Shown: piece after piece, positions 32,298 to 41,172 of the stretch | How positions within the stretch are numbered: the stretch's first letter is position 1 | Layout of the letters: every line of letters starts with the position of its first letter | NCBI GenBank assembly: GCA_031963005.1 | Contig: JASSUL010000001.1 | Location: 291,665 to 355,664 of the forward strand | DNA length: 64,000 bases | Direction: 5' to 3' | From: JASSUD01 sp031963005 | GTDB taxonomy: Bacteria > Pseudomonadota > Gammaproteobacteria > Burkholderiales > Burkholderiaceae | Translations under genes and position numbers: made by a program | The notes under the pieces: generated by a model | The model's database searches: none | The model's input: the letters and a program-made list of their open reading frames with translations, nothing else | What the model was told of the DNA's origin: nothing

Positions 32298-32969
32298 TTA
32301 GGATTGTGCATTCTCCACCGACTGAGCAGACTGCGCGCGCCTAGCCTGCGTAGCAAGGCGTTCAATACCGCGCTGTACGGCAGAGCGACTTTCAATCGCC
32401 TCATACCACCGCTTCACTTGAGTAAATGCCCCCAAATCTATTCCCTGCTTTTGCCAAGAGCTAATCCATGGGAAGGCCGCCATATCGGCAATACTATATT
32501 CATCCCCCGCCAAATACGCATGCGTTTTGAGTTGCGTATTCATAACCCGATACAGCCGCTCTGCCTCTTTAGTATAGCGTGCAATGGCGTAATCAATTTT
32601 CTCTGGCGCATAACTCCTAAAATGCAAAGCTTGCCCAAGCATAGGCCCCAGCCCACCGACCTGAAACATCAACCACTGCATCACGCTATACCGACTTGCC
32701 GAATCCTTAGGCATAAAACGCCCCGTCTTCTCTGCAAGGTACATCAAAATAGCGCCCGACTCGAATATCGCTATCGGCTGCCCGTTGGGCCCCTGCTGAT
32801 CAACCAAAGCAGGAATTTTGTTATTCGGGCTAATCGCCAAAAATGCCGGATCGAATTGCTCATTCGCCATAATATTGACTAAATGCAACCCGTACTCCAA
32901 ATCGCATTCTTCTAACATGATGGGCACTTTTTGCCCATTTGGCGTTGTCCAGCTATACAGATCAAACAT
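32298..32969 (-). CDS. Glutathione S-transferase, Nu class (YfcG/YghU-like)
   Basis: Cytosolic thioredoxin-fold enzyme of 223 residues from ATG 32969 (MFDLYSWTTPNGQKV), chosen because AGGAG lies 9 nt upstream; an ATG at 33014 would add 15 residues. Motifs are the N-terminal TPNGQKVPIMLEECDL, NNKIPALVDQ with the cis-proline, FESGAILMYLAEKTG, and the C-terminal SIADMAAFPWISSW. The TxNG motif is that of Nu-class enzymes with disulfide reductase activity on glutathione. The C-terminus ends in a low-complexity Ala/Gln/Ser tail. It is inserted, on the opposite strand, among the oxidase assembly genes. Confidence 0.92.
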   Translation of the reverse strand: MFDLYSWTTPNGQKVPIMLEECDLEYGLHLVNIMANEQFDPAFLAISPNNKIPALVDQQGPNGQPIAIFESGAILMYLAEKTGRFMPKDSASRYSVMQWLMFQVGGLGPMLGQALHFRSYAPEKIDYAIARYTKEAERLYRVMNTQLKTHAYLAGDEYSIADMAAFPWISSWQKQGIDLGAFTQVKRWYEAIESRSAVQRGIERLATQARRAQSAQSVENAQS

Positions 32970-33014
32970 ACCAAGCACTCCTGTGACAATCTTATTTTTG
33001 CCGATGCACTCCAT

Positions 33015-33600
33015 ATATCTCCTGCTCGGGGAAATATGAATATATAGGCATTGAAAGGGAAGTTCTACGTCATCTCAATGCAACTAATCGGTCTCGCCAC
33101 TTGAGAAATTGCACTTAAACCCATCCTACACCGTTTTTGGTACACGACTCTTCAATCTTTATATACAGCTTGTCACTCTTTTCTCCTGTTTATAACCCAT
33201 TTTTCATACATTACAGACACCGCAACCGCGCATATTCACTGTCCAAATTAACCGCTCGTAAGAGAATCTTGTTGCTTTGCCTTCCTTGATCCATACATCC
33301 CTCGAAAGCCTTGCAGTATCTGATTTTCTTGCTTACAAGAACACGCGAATCCCACACAAATCACTCATACCTCCCGCCATCAGCAATAAGAGGACTACTC
33401 TCAAAAAGCAATAGCAAAAAGCCGGATTTCATAGGGTTGATTATTTAACTTATTTAGTTTAAATTTAAACCAATGGATAAGTCTTTACAGACTTTCTGCC
33501 TTGTCCAACAGGTAATTTTTCTATTTATAGCGCAAGGCAAGCTCAATAAGACCCGGACCTGAGAGCTAGTTAAGAAGCGCACTATTAGGGAGGTCCCAAA
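33015..33600. other. Intergenic region upstream of the 342-residue gene
   Basis: 586 bp without a recognisable gene. At 33457-33470 there is a perfect 14-bp palindrome, GTTTAAATTTAAAC, about 130 bp upstream of the next gene, which could be a regulator site. GGGAGG at 33589-33594 is the ribosome-binding site of that gene. Nothing else stands out. Confidence 0.45.
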
Positions 33601-34629
33601 ATGACACTTTCCCCGCAAAACATGCAGGCAAGCTCTATTGCATCTCCCTTTAATTATCAGCCCTCTTTTTCTAGCCCTCGCACTTCATCTGATGAAAGCA
33701 AACTGGCACCTAATTTTATTGAAATCATAATAGATCCTAATGGACAACTTCTAGAGCAATGGGCCATTGTGGAGAATATCCTCACTGAAGATACATGGTA
33801 TCGCAACCAAGGATTATCTAATGCAGAGGAGGCTAAGATCAACGCAGTGCTTTTGAGGTTTAGAGAAGTCTGTGAAGTATTAGTAGATCATGCAAAAAAA
33901 AGAATAAAGGGGAGATTTAGTGAGCATTTCTTCCCTGATGTGGCCACTACCCAAGAAGCATTGAGAAAAAAAGAACTTATTTTAACATTCAAAGAAAGTA
34001 TAAAAATTGAAAGCACACTCGCTTATTTACGTTGCATTAAAACGCAATTTAATATGGCCTGTTCAGCATTAAATATTGAACCAGAGCGACAAAAATACGG
34101 TTTTTGGTTTTGGACTTCTTTAATACTCATTCTAATCCCGCTAATTACTCCAATCATTACCCAATTAGCCATAACACTAGCTATTCCAGCAAGCATCGCC
34201 GCTGCATGTGGAACATGCTTCATAAATGGCTCTGCACTGGTACAACTAGGAAAATTTTTATTTACTTATAAAGGCAATAATCGACGCATCTACATATTAA
34301 AACATAAAGATATTTTGGAACAATTTGATAAACAACTACGGGAATATGTCATGGAACATTCAATAGGTCGACTTTGTCGAACGATAGAGTTAATGTATAA
34401 CGCAAACGAGAGAGCGGAGCAAAGGGCAAAAGAAGATCAAGAATTCAAAGAATTTCTGGGGGACAGTATTCGAAAAATGCTCGACAAATTAGAAATAAGC
34501 CATTCTGCAAATGCCCCTCGGCAAGATAATCTACCGCAAATAACTTCCGCAAACCAGTCACCAGATGAAAACAAAAATAATCAAAAAGATAAACAGCAGG
34601 TAGACACTAACGCAGGAAGTACTGCATAA
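33601..34629 (+). CDS. Protein of unknown function with a central membrane hairpin
   Basis: 342 residues, no family recognised. The N-terminal 40 residues are Ser/Pro-rich and hydrophilic. A mainly helical, charged part follows up to about residue 165. Two adjoining hydrophobic segments at about residues 172-215 (FWFWTSLILILIPLITPIIT then QLAITLAIPASIAAACGTCF) could form a membrane hairpin. A charged helical part and a Gln/Asn/Asp/Lys-rich tail follow. No signal peptide. A strong GGGAGG site precedes the ATG and a clear terminator follows at 34637, so it is an independent unit. This layout recalls secreted proteins of intracellular bacteria that insert into host membranes, but that is inference. 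Confidence 0.75.
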   Translation: MTLSPQNMQASSIASPFNYQPSFSSPRTSSDESKLAPNFIEIIIDPNGQLLEQWAIVENILTEDTWYRNQGLSNAEEAKINAVLLRFREVCEVLVDHAKKRIKGRFSEHFFPDVATTQEALRKKELILTFKESIKIESTLAYLRCIKTQFNMACSALNIEPERQKYGFWFWTSLILILIPLITPIITQLAITLAIPASIAAACGTCFINGSALVQLGKFLFTYKGNNRRIYILKHKDILEQFDKQLREYVMEHSIGRLCRTIELMYNANERAEQRAKEDQEFKEFLGDSIRKMLDKLEISHSANAPRQDNLPQITSANQSPDENKNNQKDKQQVDTNAGSTA

Positions 34630-34636
34630 AAATAAA

Positions 34637-34682
34637 AAAACCTCGCCAATATTTTTATATAAATTTTCTGGCGAGGTTTTTA
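34637..34682 (+). terminator. Rho-independent terminator
   Basis: Perfect 12-bp stem (AAAACCTCGCCA at 34637-34648, TGGCGAGGTTTT at 34669-34680) with a 20-nt AT-rich loop and a following T run. It begins 8 bp after the stop of the 342-residue gene. Confidence 0.9.
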
Positions 34683-35037
34683 ATCTACATTTTTTCTATA
34701 TTCAATTATAAAAATTGAAAAGAAAGAGTATTTAGCTTCAGCATTAAAACCGTCAAATGCGAAAATAAATTTGATGCAGATACTCTGGTAGAAAATAATG
34801 ACATATGGTTAATATTATCTGTGAAAAAATAGTGTTCAGGCCACTCCTTCTCACAAACAAGAAACACATCTCCATTCACGACGCACTGATTAAGCGTTCA
34901 CCCTTCTCTGCCTGGATTCACCAAACTATCAGTAATCACACACTGAACTAATTCTAGGAAATGCAGAGGCATGCTGCATATTCTGGTAACCTTGAAAGCA
35001 AACTACTCCCTGCTTACGCCTATTTTTCTCCCTACTT
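34683..35037. other. Intergenic stretch with no recognised feature
   Basis: 355 bp between the terminator and the SCO-like gene. I see no gene, RNA or repeat. It should hold the promoter for the SCO-like/ctaA/ctaB/dapE genes, not identifiable by eye. Confidence 0.4.
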
Positions 35038-35652
35038 ATGCCCTCTTCCTCTGAAAACACCCCGGCTCCAGCACGGAATAAAAAAACAGCGAGCCTAATA
35101 GGCTTAGTCTGCTTAGCGCCCCTTATCGCCGCATGCTTGCTGTATTTCGGTATGCCGCACCTTCGCATGCCTCGCTCTACGGCGAGCTATGGGACGTTGA
35201 TTATCCCGCAACGGCCTATTCCCGATACGCTCTTAGTGCGCACAGAAGATAACCGCCAAGTCCCACTGCATACCCTCAAGGGCCATTGGTTATTACTGTC
35301 GGTAGATCATAGTAATTGCTCCAAGCGTTGTGTAGAAAAGCTCTATTTCATGCGTCAGGTACGTGCAGCGCAAGGCGCGCAACGTACGCGTGTTGTCCCT
35401 CTATGGTTGCGTGTGGATGATGCGGCTATTCCCTCTGAGGTAGTTGAGGCTTATCGAGAAACGCGCTTATTGACGGCTCCTGTTGACGCGCTCAAAGCCT
35501 GGTTGCCCACTCAAGCACATACGACTATTTTTGATCATCTTTATTTGATCGATCCTAATGGACATGCGATGATGTATTTCCATCCCAACCCGAACCCAGG
35601 CAAAATTCGAGCGGATGTTGCAAAGCTTCTAAAATGGTCGGGGATTGGTTAA
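35038..35652 (+). CDS. SCO-like membrane-anchored thioredoxin-fold protein
   Basis: 204 residues. One N-terminal helix (LIGLVCLAPLIAACLLYFGM, about 20-40) anchors a periplasmic domain. That domain has LKGHWLLLSVDHSNCSKRCV, in which CSKRC gives the CxxxC spacing of SCO1-type copper chaperones, followed by a thioredoxin-like core and FDHLYLIDPNGHAMMYFHP with candidate metal-binding histidines. In Burkholderiales a gene of this type stands between SURF1 and ctaA. A role in copper or thiol handling for oxidase assembly fits its motifs and place. It may be cotranscribed with ctaA (164-bp gap). Confidence 0.8.
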   Translation: MPSSSENTPAPARNKKTASLIGLVCLAPLIAACLLYFGMPHLRMPRSTASYGTLIIPQRPIPDTLLVRTEDNRQVPLHTLKGHWLLLSVDHSNCSKRCVEKLYFMRQVRAAQGAQRTRVVPLWLRVDDAAIPSEVVEAYRETRLLTAPVDALKAWLPTQAHTTIFDHLYLIDPNGHAMMYFHPNPNPGKIRADVAKLLKWSGIG

Positions 35653-35816
35653 GGTCTGAGCTAGATAAGGCAAATAATAAAATCGATAAAATATACAGAT
35701 AAAATACAGAGGTAAAATACGCCCTTATCCCCGAATGCTTCTATAGTCCGATAAAGCGGCGCTTGGATTAGGTCGCTTCTGCCGTATGGCTTTTCTCTAT
35801 TCCCGCCTTTTTTATC

Positions 35817-36983
35817 ATGTTTGTCCTGCAACTCGCACTCATTGCCATTACCTTTGCCCTCGTGCCGCTGAGCTATATATGGTATTTCAAGAAAACCGAT
35901 CGGTTTACGCAACTCGTATGCTTAACTGCCTGGCTGACCTTTGATTTGATTATTTTTGGCGGCTTTACACGTCTGACTGATTCGGGATTAGGCTGTCCGG
36001 ATTGGCCTGGATGTTATGGAACCGCCTCTCCGTTTGCTGCACATCTCGATATTCAAGCTGCACAGCAAATGCTACCGCATGGGCCAGTTACCTTTAAAAA
36101 AGCATGGATTGAGATGATCCATCGGTATATGGCGATGATGCTAGGCGTATTAGTCATCGTACAGTTAGGCTGGGCCCTTTTACAACGTGACAAACTGCGC
36201 ATCCGGCTCGCATGGCCATTAACGCTATTAGGCTTGATTGTTTTACAGGGAGCTTTTGGCGCGTGGACCGTCACGCTGAAATTGCAGCCGCTGATTGTGA
36301 CTTTGCACCTTTTGCTTGGCCTCACTTTTCTTGCATTATTGAGTGCGCTAGCAAGCCGCCGTCTGTTACTGACACGCCCTGCTGATCGGATAAGTGCTCC
36401 CTTGCAAATTCCTACCGGCCAATCTCGCGCGAAATCTGCCGCATCACACCCATATACCAAATGGCGCATTGCAGTGTGGATAGGCCTTATCCTGCTAGTT
36501 GTCCAAATTGCCCTAGGCGGTTGGGTGAGCTCCAATTACGCCATGATTGCCTGCCCCGATTTTCCAAAATGCCATGGAATGTGGTGGCCTACTATGGATA
36601 TTGCACAAGGGTTTTATCCCTGGCGAGGCCCCCATGCCAACGGCGCTAATTTAGGTATGCTCTCTTTAGAAGCGCAGGTTGCGATTCACTGGATACATCG
36701 CGCGATGGCCGGCGTCGTTTTTGTCTATTTTTCTGTCATGTTGTCCTGGTTGTACATGCGCGCTACCCCCGCTATTCAACGCACGATACAGATCGTGCTC
36801 GGGCTCTTAATGCTGCAAATGCTAACCGGCATCTCTAATATTGTGCTCCCTTGGCCACTGTGGACTGCGCTTATGCATAATGCAGGTTCTGCAGCGCTTT
36901 TGGTGCTTATGCTTTTTCTTGAAAGTCAGTTAGCATCCTACCGCTGCATCCTACCGTTTTATACTTTCTCTAAAGATTTGTAG
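35817..36983 (+). CDS. ctaA: Heme A synthase (COX15/CtaA)
   Basis: Inner-membrane enzyme oxidising heme O to heme A for aa3-type oxidases. The 388-residue protein has about eight hydrophobic helices. Motifs are FGGFTRLTDSGLGCPDWPGCYG, EMIHRYMAMMLGVLVIVQ with a heme-ligand histidine, LQGAFGAWTVTLKLQP, and in the second half GGWVSSNYAMIACPDFPKCHG and IHWIHRAMAGVVFVYF. The loop between the two halves is enlarged (PADRISAPLQIPTGQSRAKS). The stop is 3 bp before the ctaB start, so the genes are coupled. Confidence 0.95.
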   Translation: MFVLQLALIAITFALVPLSYIWYFKKTDRFTQLVCLTAWLTFDLIIFGGFTRLTDSGLGCPDWPGCYGTASPFAAHLDIQAAQQMLPHGPVTFKKAWIEMIHRYMAMMLGVLVIVQLGWALLQRDKLRIRLAWPLTLLGLIVLQGAFGAWTVTLKLQPLIVTLHLLLGLTFLALLSALASRRLLLTRPADRISAPLQIPTGQSRAKSAASHPYTKWRIAVWIGLILLVVQIALGGWVSSNYAMIACPDFPKCHGMWWPTMDIAQGFYPWRGPHANGANLGMLSLEAQVAIHWIHRAMAGVVFVYFSVMLSWLYMRATPAIQRTIQIVLGLLMLQMLTGISNIVLPWPLWTALMHNAGSAALLVLMLFLESQLASYRCILPFYTFSKDL

Positions 36984-36986
36984 ATA

Positions 36987-37904
36987 ATGCCTACACGCGC
37001 TGTCTCTTCCTGTTTTCAAAACTTTCGCGCGCGCGCAGCGCAATACTATGCGCTGACCAAACCGCGTGTGACACAGTTGGCGGTTTTTTGCGCCATCATT
37101 GGGATGCTGCTCTCGGGCGCGTCCCTCTCACTCACTACGCTCTTGGGGGGATCGCTGGGAATCTGGCTCACCGCTGCAGCGGCGTTCACCATCAACTGTT
37201 TATTAGAAAAAAAGCGCGACGCACAAATGCGCCGCACAGCAGCACGCGCTTCTGCAAGCGGTCAGATTTCCACCACACATATGCTGCTGTTTGCAGGCCT
37301 ATTAGGCGCTCTGGGGATCACCCTTCTTCATCACACTACGAATCCTTTAACGGTATGGCTGACCCTGGCGACCTTTTTAGGCTATGCACTGATCTATACC
37401 GTCTTATTAAAACCCGCAACACCGCAAAATATTGTCATTGGCGGAGCGGCAGGTGCGATGCCTCCTGCCTTAGGTTGGGCCGCAGCGACCGGTACAGTCT
37501 CTGCGGATGCCTGGTTGCTGGTCCTGATTATCTTCGTATGGACTCCCCCTCATTTTTGGGCATTGGCGCTCTATCGGCGAGAAGATTATGTACAAGCCAA
37601 GCTGCCTATGCTGCCGGTTACCCATGGAGAATCCTTCACACGTTTACACATCTTGCTCTACGCCTTCATGCTGCTGGTCGTCTCTTTGCTCCCCTGCGCT
37701 ACCGGACAACGTGGGCTTTTGTATGGTATAGCGGCTTGTGTACTAGGAATTGGGTTCATACAAAAAGCATGGAGCCTATGGCGCGTGTATTCTGCTCCCA
37801 AAGCGCGAGCGCTCTTTCAGTATTCTATTGTGTATCTCTCTTTGCTCTTTTTGGCGATGCTCATAGATCACTTTTTCTGGCTCTTCTATGTCCGCAACGT
37901 TTGA
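36987..37904 (+). CDS. ctaB: Protoheme IX farnesyltransferase (heme O synthase)
   Basis: UbiA-family membrane prenyltransferase converting heme B to heme O. The 305-residue product has YYALTKPRVTQLAVFCAIIG, then NCLLEKKRDAQMRRTAARA (the usual motif NxxxDxxxD appears as NCLLEKKRD, lacking the first aspartate), IVIGGAAGAMPPALGWAA, and WTPPHFWALALYRREDY with KLPMLPVTHG. It follows ctaA by 3 bp and overlaps dapE by 17 bp. Confidence 0.95.
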   Translation: MPTRAVSSCFQNFRARAAQYYALTKPRVTQLAVFCAIIGMLLSGASLSLTTLLGGSLGIWLTAAAAFTINCLLEKKRDAQMRRTAARASASGQISTTHMLLFAGLLGALGITLLHHTTNPLTVWLTLATFLGYALIYTVLLKPATPQNIVIGGAAGAMPPALGWAAATGTVSADAWLLVLIIFVWTPPHFWALALYRREDYVQAKLPMLPVTHGESFTRLHILLYAFMLLVVSLLPCATGQRGLLYGIAACVLGIGFIQKAWSLWRVYSAPKARALFQYSIVYLSLLFLAMLIDHFFWLFYVRNV

Positions 37905-39027
37905 ACTCACCTCGCAATTATTGCGCTGCCCCTCGGTCACACCCGATGACGCTGGTTGCCAAACGCTCTTGATAGAACGTTTGCGCCCACTGGGGTTTGT
38001 CTGTGAAACTTTTTTAGTAGAAGGGGTCACTACCCTCTGGGCCATTAAACGCAGCGCAGCGGAACACCCCACTTTGGTTTTTGCAGGCCATACGGACGTC
38101 GTCCCTCCTGGGCCATTAGAAGCTTGGGATACACCTCCTTTCACGCCGACGGTACATGCAGGCAAACTCTACGGCAGAGGCGCCGCGGATATGAAAACCT
38201 CGCTAGCCGCCTTTGTCGTCGCTACGGAAGAATTTCTAGCGCACTGTGCTAATCCGGCCTTCTCTTTAGCGTTTCTGATCACTAGCGATGAAGAAGGGCC
38301 TGCTCTGCATGGTACCGCCCATGCTATACGCCTACTGCAAGAACGGGGTGAACGTTTAGATTACTGTATTGTGGGAGAACCTACTTGCGTAACTCGTATT
38401 GGAGACACCTTTAAAAACGGGCGTCGCGGTTCGCTGTCGGCTCGGTTAGTCGTACACGGTGTACAAGGCCATATCGCTTACCCGCATTTAGCCTGCAATC
38501 CCATCCATAAAGCCGCGCCGGTTTTAGCCGAGCTAGCGCAAATTTCTTGGGACTCGGGCGATAGCGATTTCCCCCCTACTAGCTGGCAAGTGTCTAACTT
38601 GCATGCAGGAACAGGGGCCACCAATGTAATTCCCGGACACGCTATTATCGATTTTAATTTTCGATTTTCTCCCGCTAGCCCCGCTTCTGCCCTCAAAGCA
38701 CGAGTCGAAGCGCTTTTTGAAAAACACAGCTGGGTGCCAGAAAAAGACTACACTATCCATTGGACCTTAGGTGGTGAGCCTTTCTTTACCCCTAAAGGGA
38801 CTTTATGCACAGCGCTCACCCAGGCTATTGAACAAGAAACCGGCATCACACCGGAATGCTCTACTACAGGGGGCACTTCCGATGGGCGTTTTATCGCTAC
38901 ATGGTGTCCACAAGTCCTTGAATTTGGCCCCGTGAATGCCAGTATTCACCAGGTTAATGAACATATTGATGTAGACAGTATAGAAACGCTTAAAAATATC
39001 TACCGCCGTGTATTAGAAGTGCTCTAA
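37888..39027 (+). CDS. dapE: Succinyl-diaminopimelate desuccinylase
   Basis: Zinc hydrolase of the lysine/peptidoglycan branch, cleaving N-succinyl-LL-DAP. The 379-residue product has LLRCPSVTPDDAGCQ, VFAGHTDVVPPG with a zinc histidine, LYGRGAADMKTSLAAF, ITSDEEGPALHG with the catalytic glutamates, VGEPTCVTRIGD, NRRRGS-like NGRRGSLSARL, and TTGGTSDGRFIA near the end. The ATG at 37888 lies inside the end of ctaB (17-bp overlap), indicating translational coupling to the heme genes. Retention of dapE indicates that a DAP-containing cell wall is still made. Confidence 0.96.
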   Translation: MSATFELTSQLLRCPSVTPDDAGCQTLLIERLRPLGFVCETFLVEGVTTLWAIKRSAAEHPTLVFAGHTDVVPPGPLEAWDTPPFTPTVHAGKLYGRGAADMKTSLAAFVVATEEFLAHCANPAFSLAFLITSDEEGPALHGTAHAIRLLQERGERLDYCIVGEPTCVTRIGDTFKNGRRGSLSARLVVHGVQGHIAYPHLACNPIHKAAPVLAELAQISWDSGDSDFPPTSWQVSNLHAGTGATNVIPGHAIIDFNFRFSPASPASALKARVEALFEKHSWVPEKDYTIHWTLGGEPFFTPKGTLCTALTQAIEQETGITPECSTTGGTSDGRFIATWCPQVLEFGPVNASIHQVNEHIDVDSIETLKNIYRRVLEVL

Positions 39028-39096
39028 GAAACGATTCTAAAAACCGGCTCTAAAAACACACTCCACCTATTAATTTCACCTTCCAGGATTTGTATT

Positions 39097-40995
39097 TTGA
39101 TTTCCCTTGAGCAGTTCACTCTCAGCCGTGGCACCAAATTATTGTTTGAAAATGTCTCCCTCACTTTACATCGTGCAGAGAAGGTTGGGTTGATTGGTGC
39201 AAACGGGGCCGGTAAATCTTCATTATTTTCGGTTCTCTTGGGGAAAATTGAACCCGATCTAGGAGAAGTGAATTTACCAACCAATGGAAGCATCGCGCAT
39301 GTTGCTCAAGAAACCCCTGCGGTTTCGCGTAGCGCACTAGACTACGCCATAGATGGAGATACTCAGCTACGCGCAGTAGAAGCCGATATTGCCGCTGCAG
39401 AAGCGGCCGATGATGGCATCGCACAGGCATTAGGACACGCTGCTTTTGCAGAGTTAGACGGATATACCGCCCCCTCTCGGGCAGAAGCCCTTTTGCTGGG
39501 ATTGGGATTTTCCCAAGAGCAGTTTCATGAACCCGTTGCGCATTTCTCAGGGGGTTGGCGCATGCGCCTGAATCTGGCGCAAGCGTTGATGTGCCCTTCT
39601 GAGCTTTTGTTACTTGATGAACCCACCAATCACTTAGACTTAGATGCCATTTTATGGCTCGAAGCTTGGCTACGCCGTTACACTGGCACTTTGGTCATCA
39701 TTTCCCATGATCGCGAATTTTTAGATGCCGTATGCCAAACGATCGTATCGATCGAAGATCGCCAACTGAAACGTTATGGCGGTAATTACAGCAAATTCGA
39801 AATATTGCGAGCCCAACAGCGGTCATTACAGCAAAGCCAATTCGAAAAACAGCAAAAGCATCGCGCCCATTTGCAAAGTTTTATTGACCGTTTTAAAGCA
39901 AAAGCAACTAAAGCACGGCAAGCGCAAAGTCGCATCAAAGCGCTGGAAAAAATGCAAGACATTGCTGCAGTACGTGATGCTTCTGCATTTACCTTTCAAT
40001 TTCGCACTCCTCTGCAAGCTCCTAATCCCATGATCACGATGGAAGGCGTGTCTTGTGGTTATCCCGCTTCAGAGGAAACACGCGACGCACAACCCACTAT
40101 CATTCTCGAAGGCATAAATCTATCGATTCAAAATGGAGAACGTATTGGTTTATTAGGTGCAAACGGTCAAGGGAAATCCACTTTCATTAAAGCATTAGCT
40201 GGCGTTTCACCCATATTAGGCGGTGTACTCAATCGAGGACGCGGGCTCAAAATTGGGTATTTTGCCCAGCACCAATTAGACACTTTGGATCCAAACGAAT
40301 CCCCCCTACAGCATCTGACACGCTTAAGCCCCACCTACGTACGTGAACAAGAACTGCGCGATTTTTTAGGGAGTTTCCGGTTCATCGGTGATATGGCCAC
40401 TTCCCCTATTGGCCCACTCTCTGGGGGAGAAAAATCCCGCTTAGCACTCGCTATTTTGCTATGGCAACGCCCCAATCTTCTATTACTCGATGAGCCTACC
40501 AACCATTTAGACTTAGAAACCCGCGATGCCATGACCGACGCACTGGCACAATTTGAAGGCACACTGATCGTCGTTTCTCATGACCGCCATTTACTCAATG
40601 CCACAGCCGATCACTTCTTCCTCATCGGCCGCGGGCGCGTAGTCCCCTTTGATGGTGATCTGGAAGATTATCGCCGCATGCTCCTTTCGGCACCAGCCTC
40701 ATCCAGTACTCCCAAAAACAGCGCCCCACCTATTGCATCTAAAGCACCGGCCAAAATAGCCCCCTCTGCGCGTTCCCAAGCTGCACAACAACGCAAACTG
40801 ACCGAGCTTGAGAAAAAAATGGAGAAGCTAAACGCAGAAAAAACACGCCTTGAAACCTTTTTCGCAGACCCTCAACACTATAACCTGCCTCATCCTCCTG
40901 AATGGGAAACCGCTTGCAAACGCCAAGTAGAAGTCAGCGCCGAGCTAGAGCGTATCGAACAAGCTTGGTTAGAGACTCAGGAGAGTATGGGATAG
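39097..40995 (+). CDS. ABC-F family ATPase, YheS-like
   Basis: Soluble protein of 632 residues with two ABC ATPase domains and no membrane part; ABC-F proteins act on ribosomes. The first domain has GLIGANGAGKSSLFSVLLG, the signature HFSGGWRMRLNLAQAL and LLLLDEPTNHLDLDAILWLE; the second has GLLGANGQGKSTFIKALAG, LSGGEKSRLALAI and LLLLDEPTNHLDLETRDAM. The linker KATKARQAQSRIKALEKMQ is typical. Overall it matches E. coli YheS best, including the long coiled C-terminal tail. The start is a TTG at 39097, supported by AGGA 8 nt upstream and by the YheS-like N-terminus (MISLEQFTLSRG). Confidence 0.94.
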   Translation: MISLEQFTLSRGTKLLFENVSLTLHRAEKVGLIGANGAGKSSLFSVLLGKIEPDLGEVNLPTNGSIAHVAQETPAVSRSALDYAIDGDTQLRAVEADIAAAEAADDGIAQALGHAAFAELDGYTAPSRAEALLLGLGFSQEQFHEPVAHFSGGWRMRLNLAQALMCPSELLLLDEPTNHLDLDAILWLEAWLRRYTGTLVIISHDREFLDAVCQTIVSIEDRQLKRYGGNYSKFEILRAQQRSLQQSQFEKQQKHRAHLQSFIDRFKAKATKARQAQSRIKALEKMQDIAAVRDASAFTFQFRTPLQAPNPMITMEGVSCGYPASEETRDAQPTIILEGINLSIQNGERIGLLGANGQGKSTFIKALAGVSPILGGVLNRGRGLKIGYFAQHQLDTLDPNESPLQHLTRLSPTYVREQELRDFLGSFRFIGDMATSPIGPLSGGEKSRLALAILLWQRPNLLLLDEPTNHLDLETRDAMTDALAQFEGTLIVVSHDRHLLNATADHFFLIGRGRVVPFDGDLEDYRRMLLSAPASSSTPKNSAPPIASKAPAKIAPSARSQAAQQRKLTELEKKMEKLNAEKTRLETFFADPQHYNLPHPPEWETACKRQVEVSAELERIEQAWLETQESMG

Positions 40996-41172
40996 CCTAT
41001 TCTTACGGGTCAGATGAAAAATATAGAAGGCCATGACGAAATGTCCCGCATTCTTTCTAAGTCTACTTTCTGCGCAGTTAATTTATATAATGTGGGAGCG
41101 CATGCATTCTGTTTTTATGGATAGATTGCATGACCCTGGCCAAGTCTCGTTTTCTCTTACTTTTTCCTTTAT

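Noticed and set aside
37088..37972. A 294-codon open frame on the plus strand across ctaB
   Set aside because: It lies in a shifted frame over the well-supported ctaB and dapE starts and has no coherent domain; an accidental frame.
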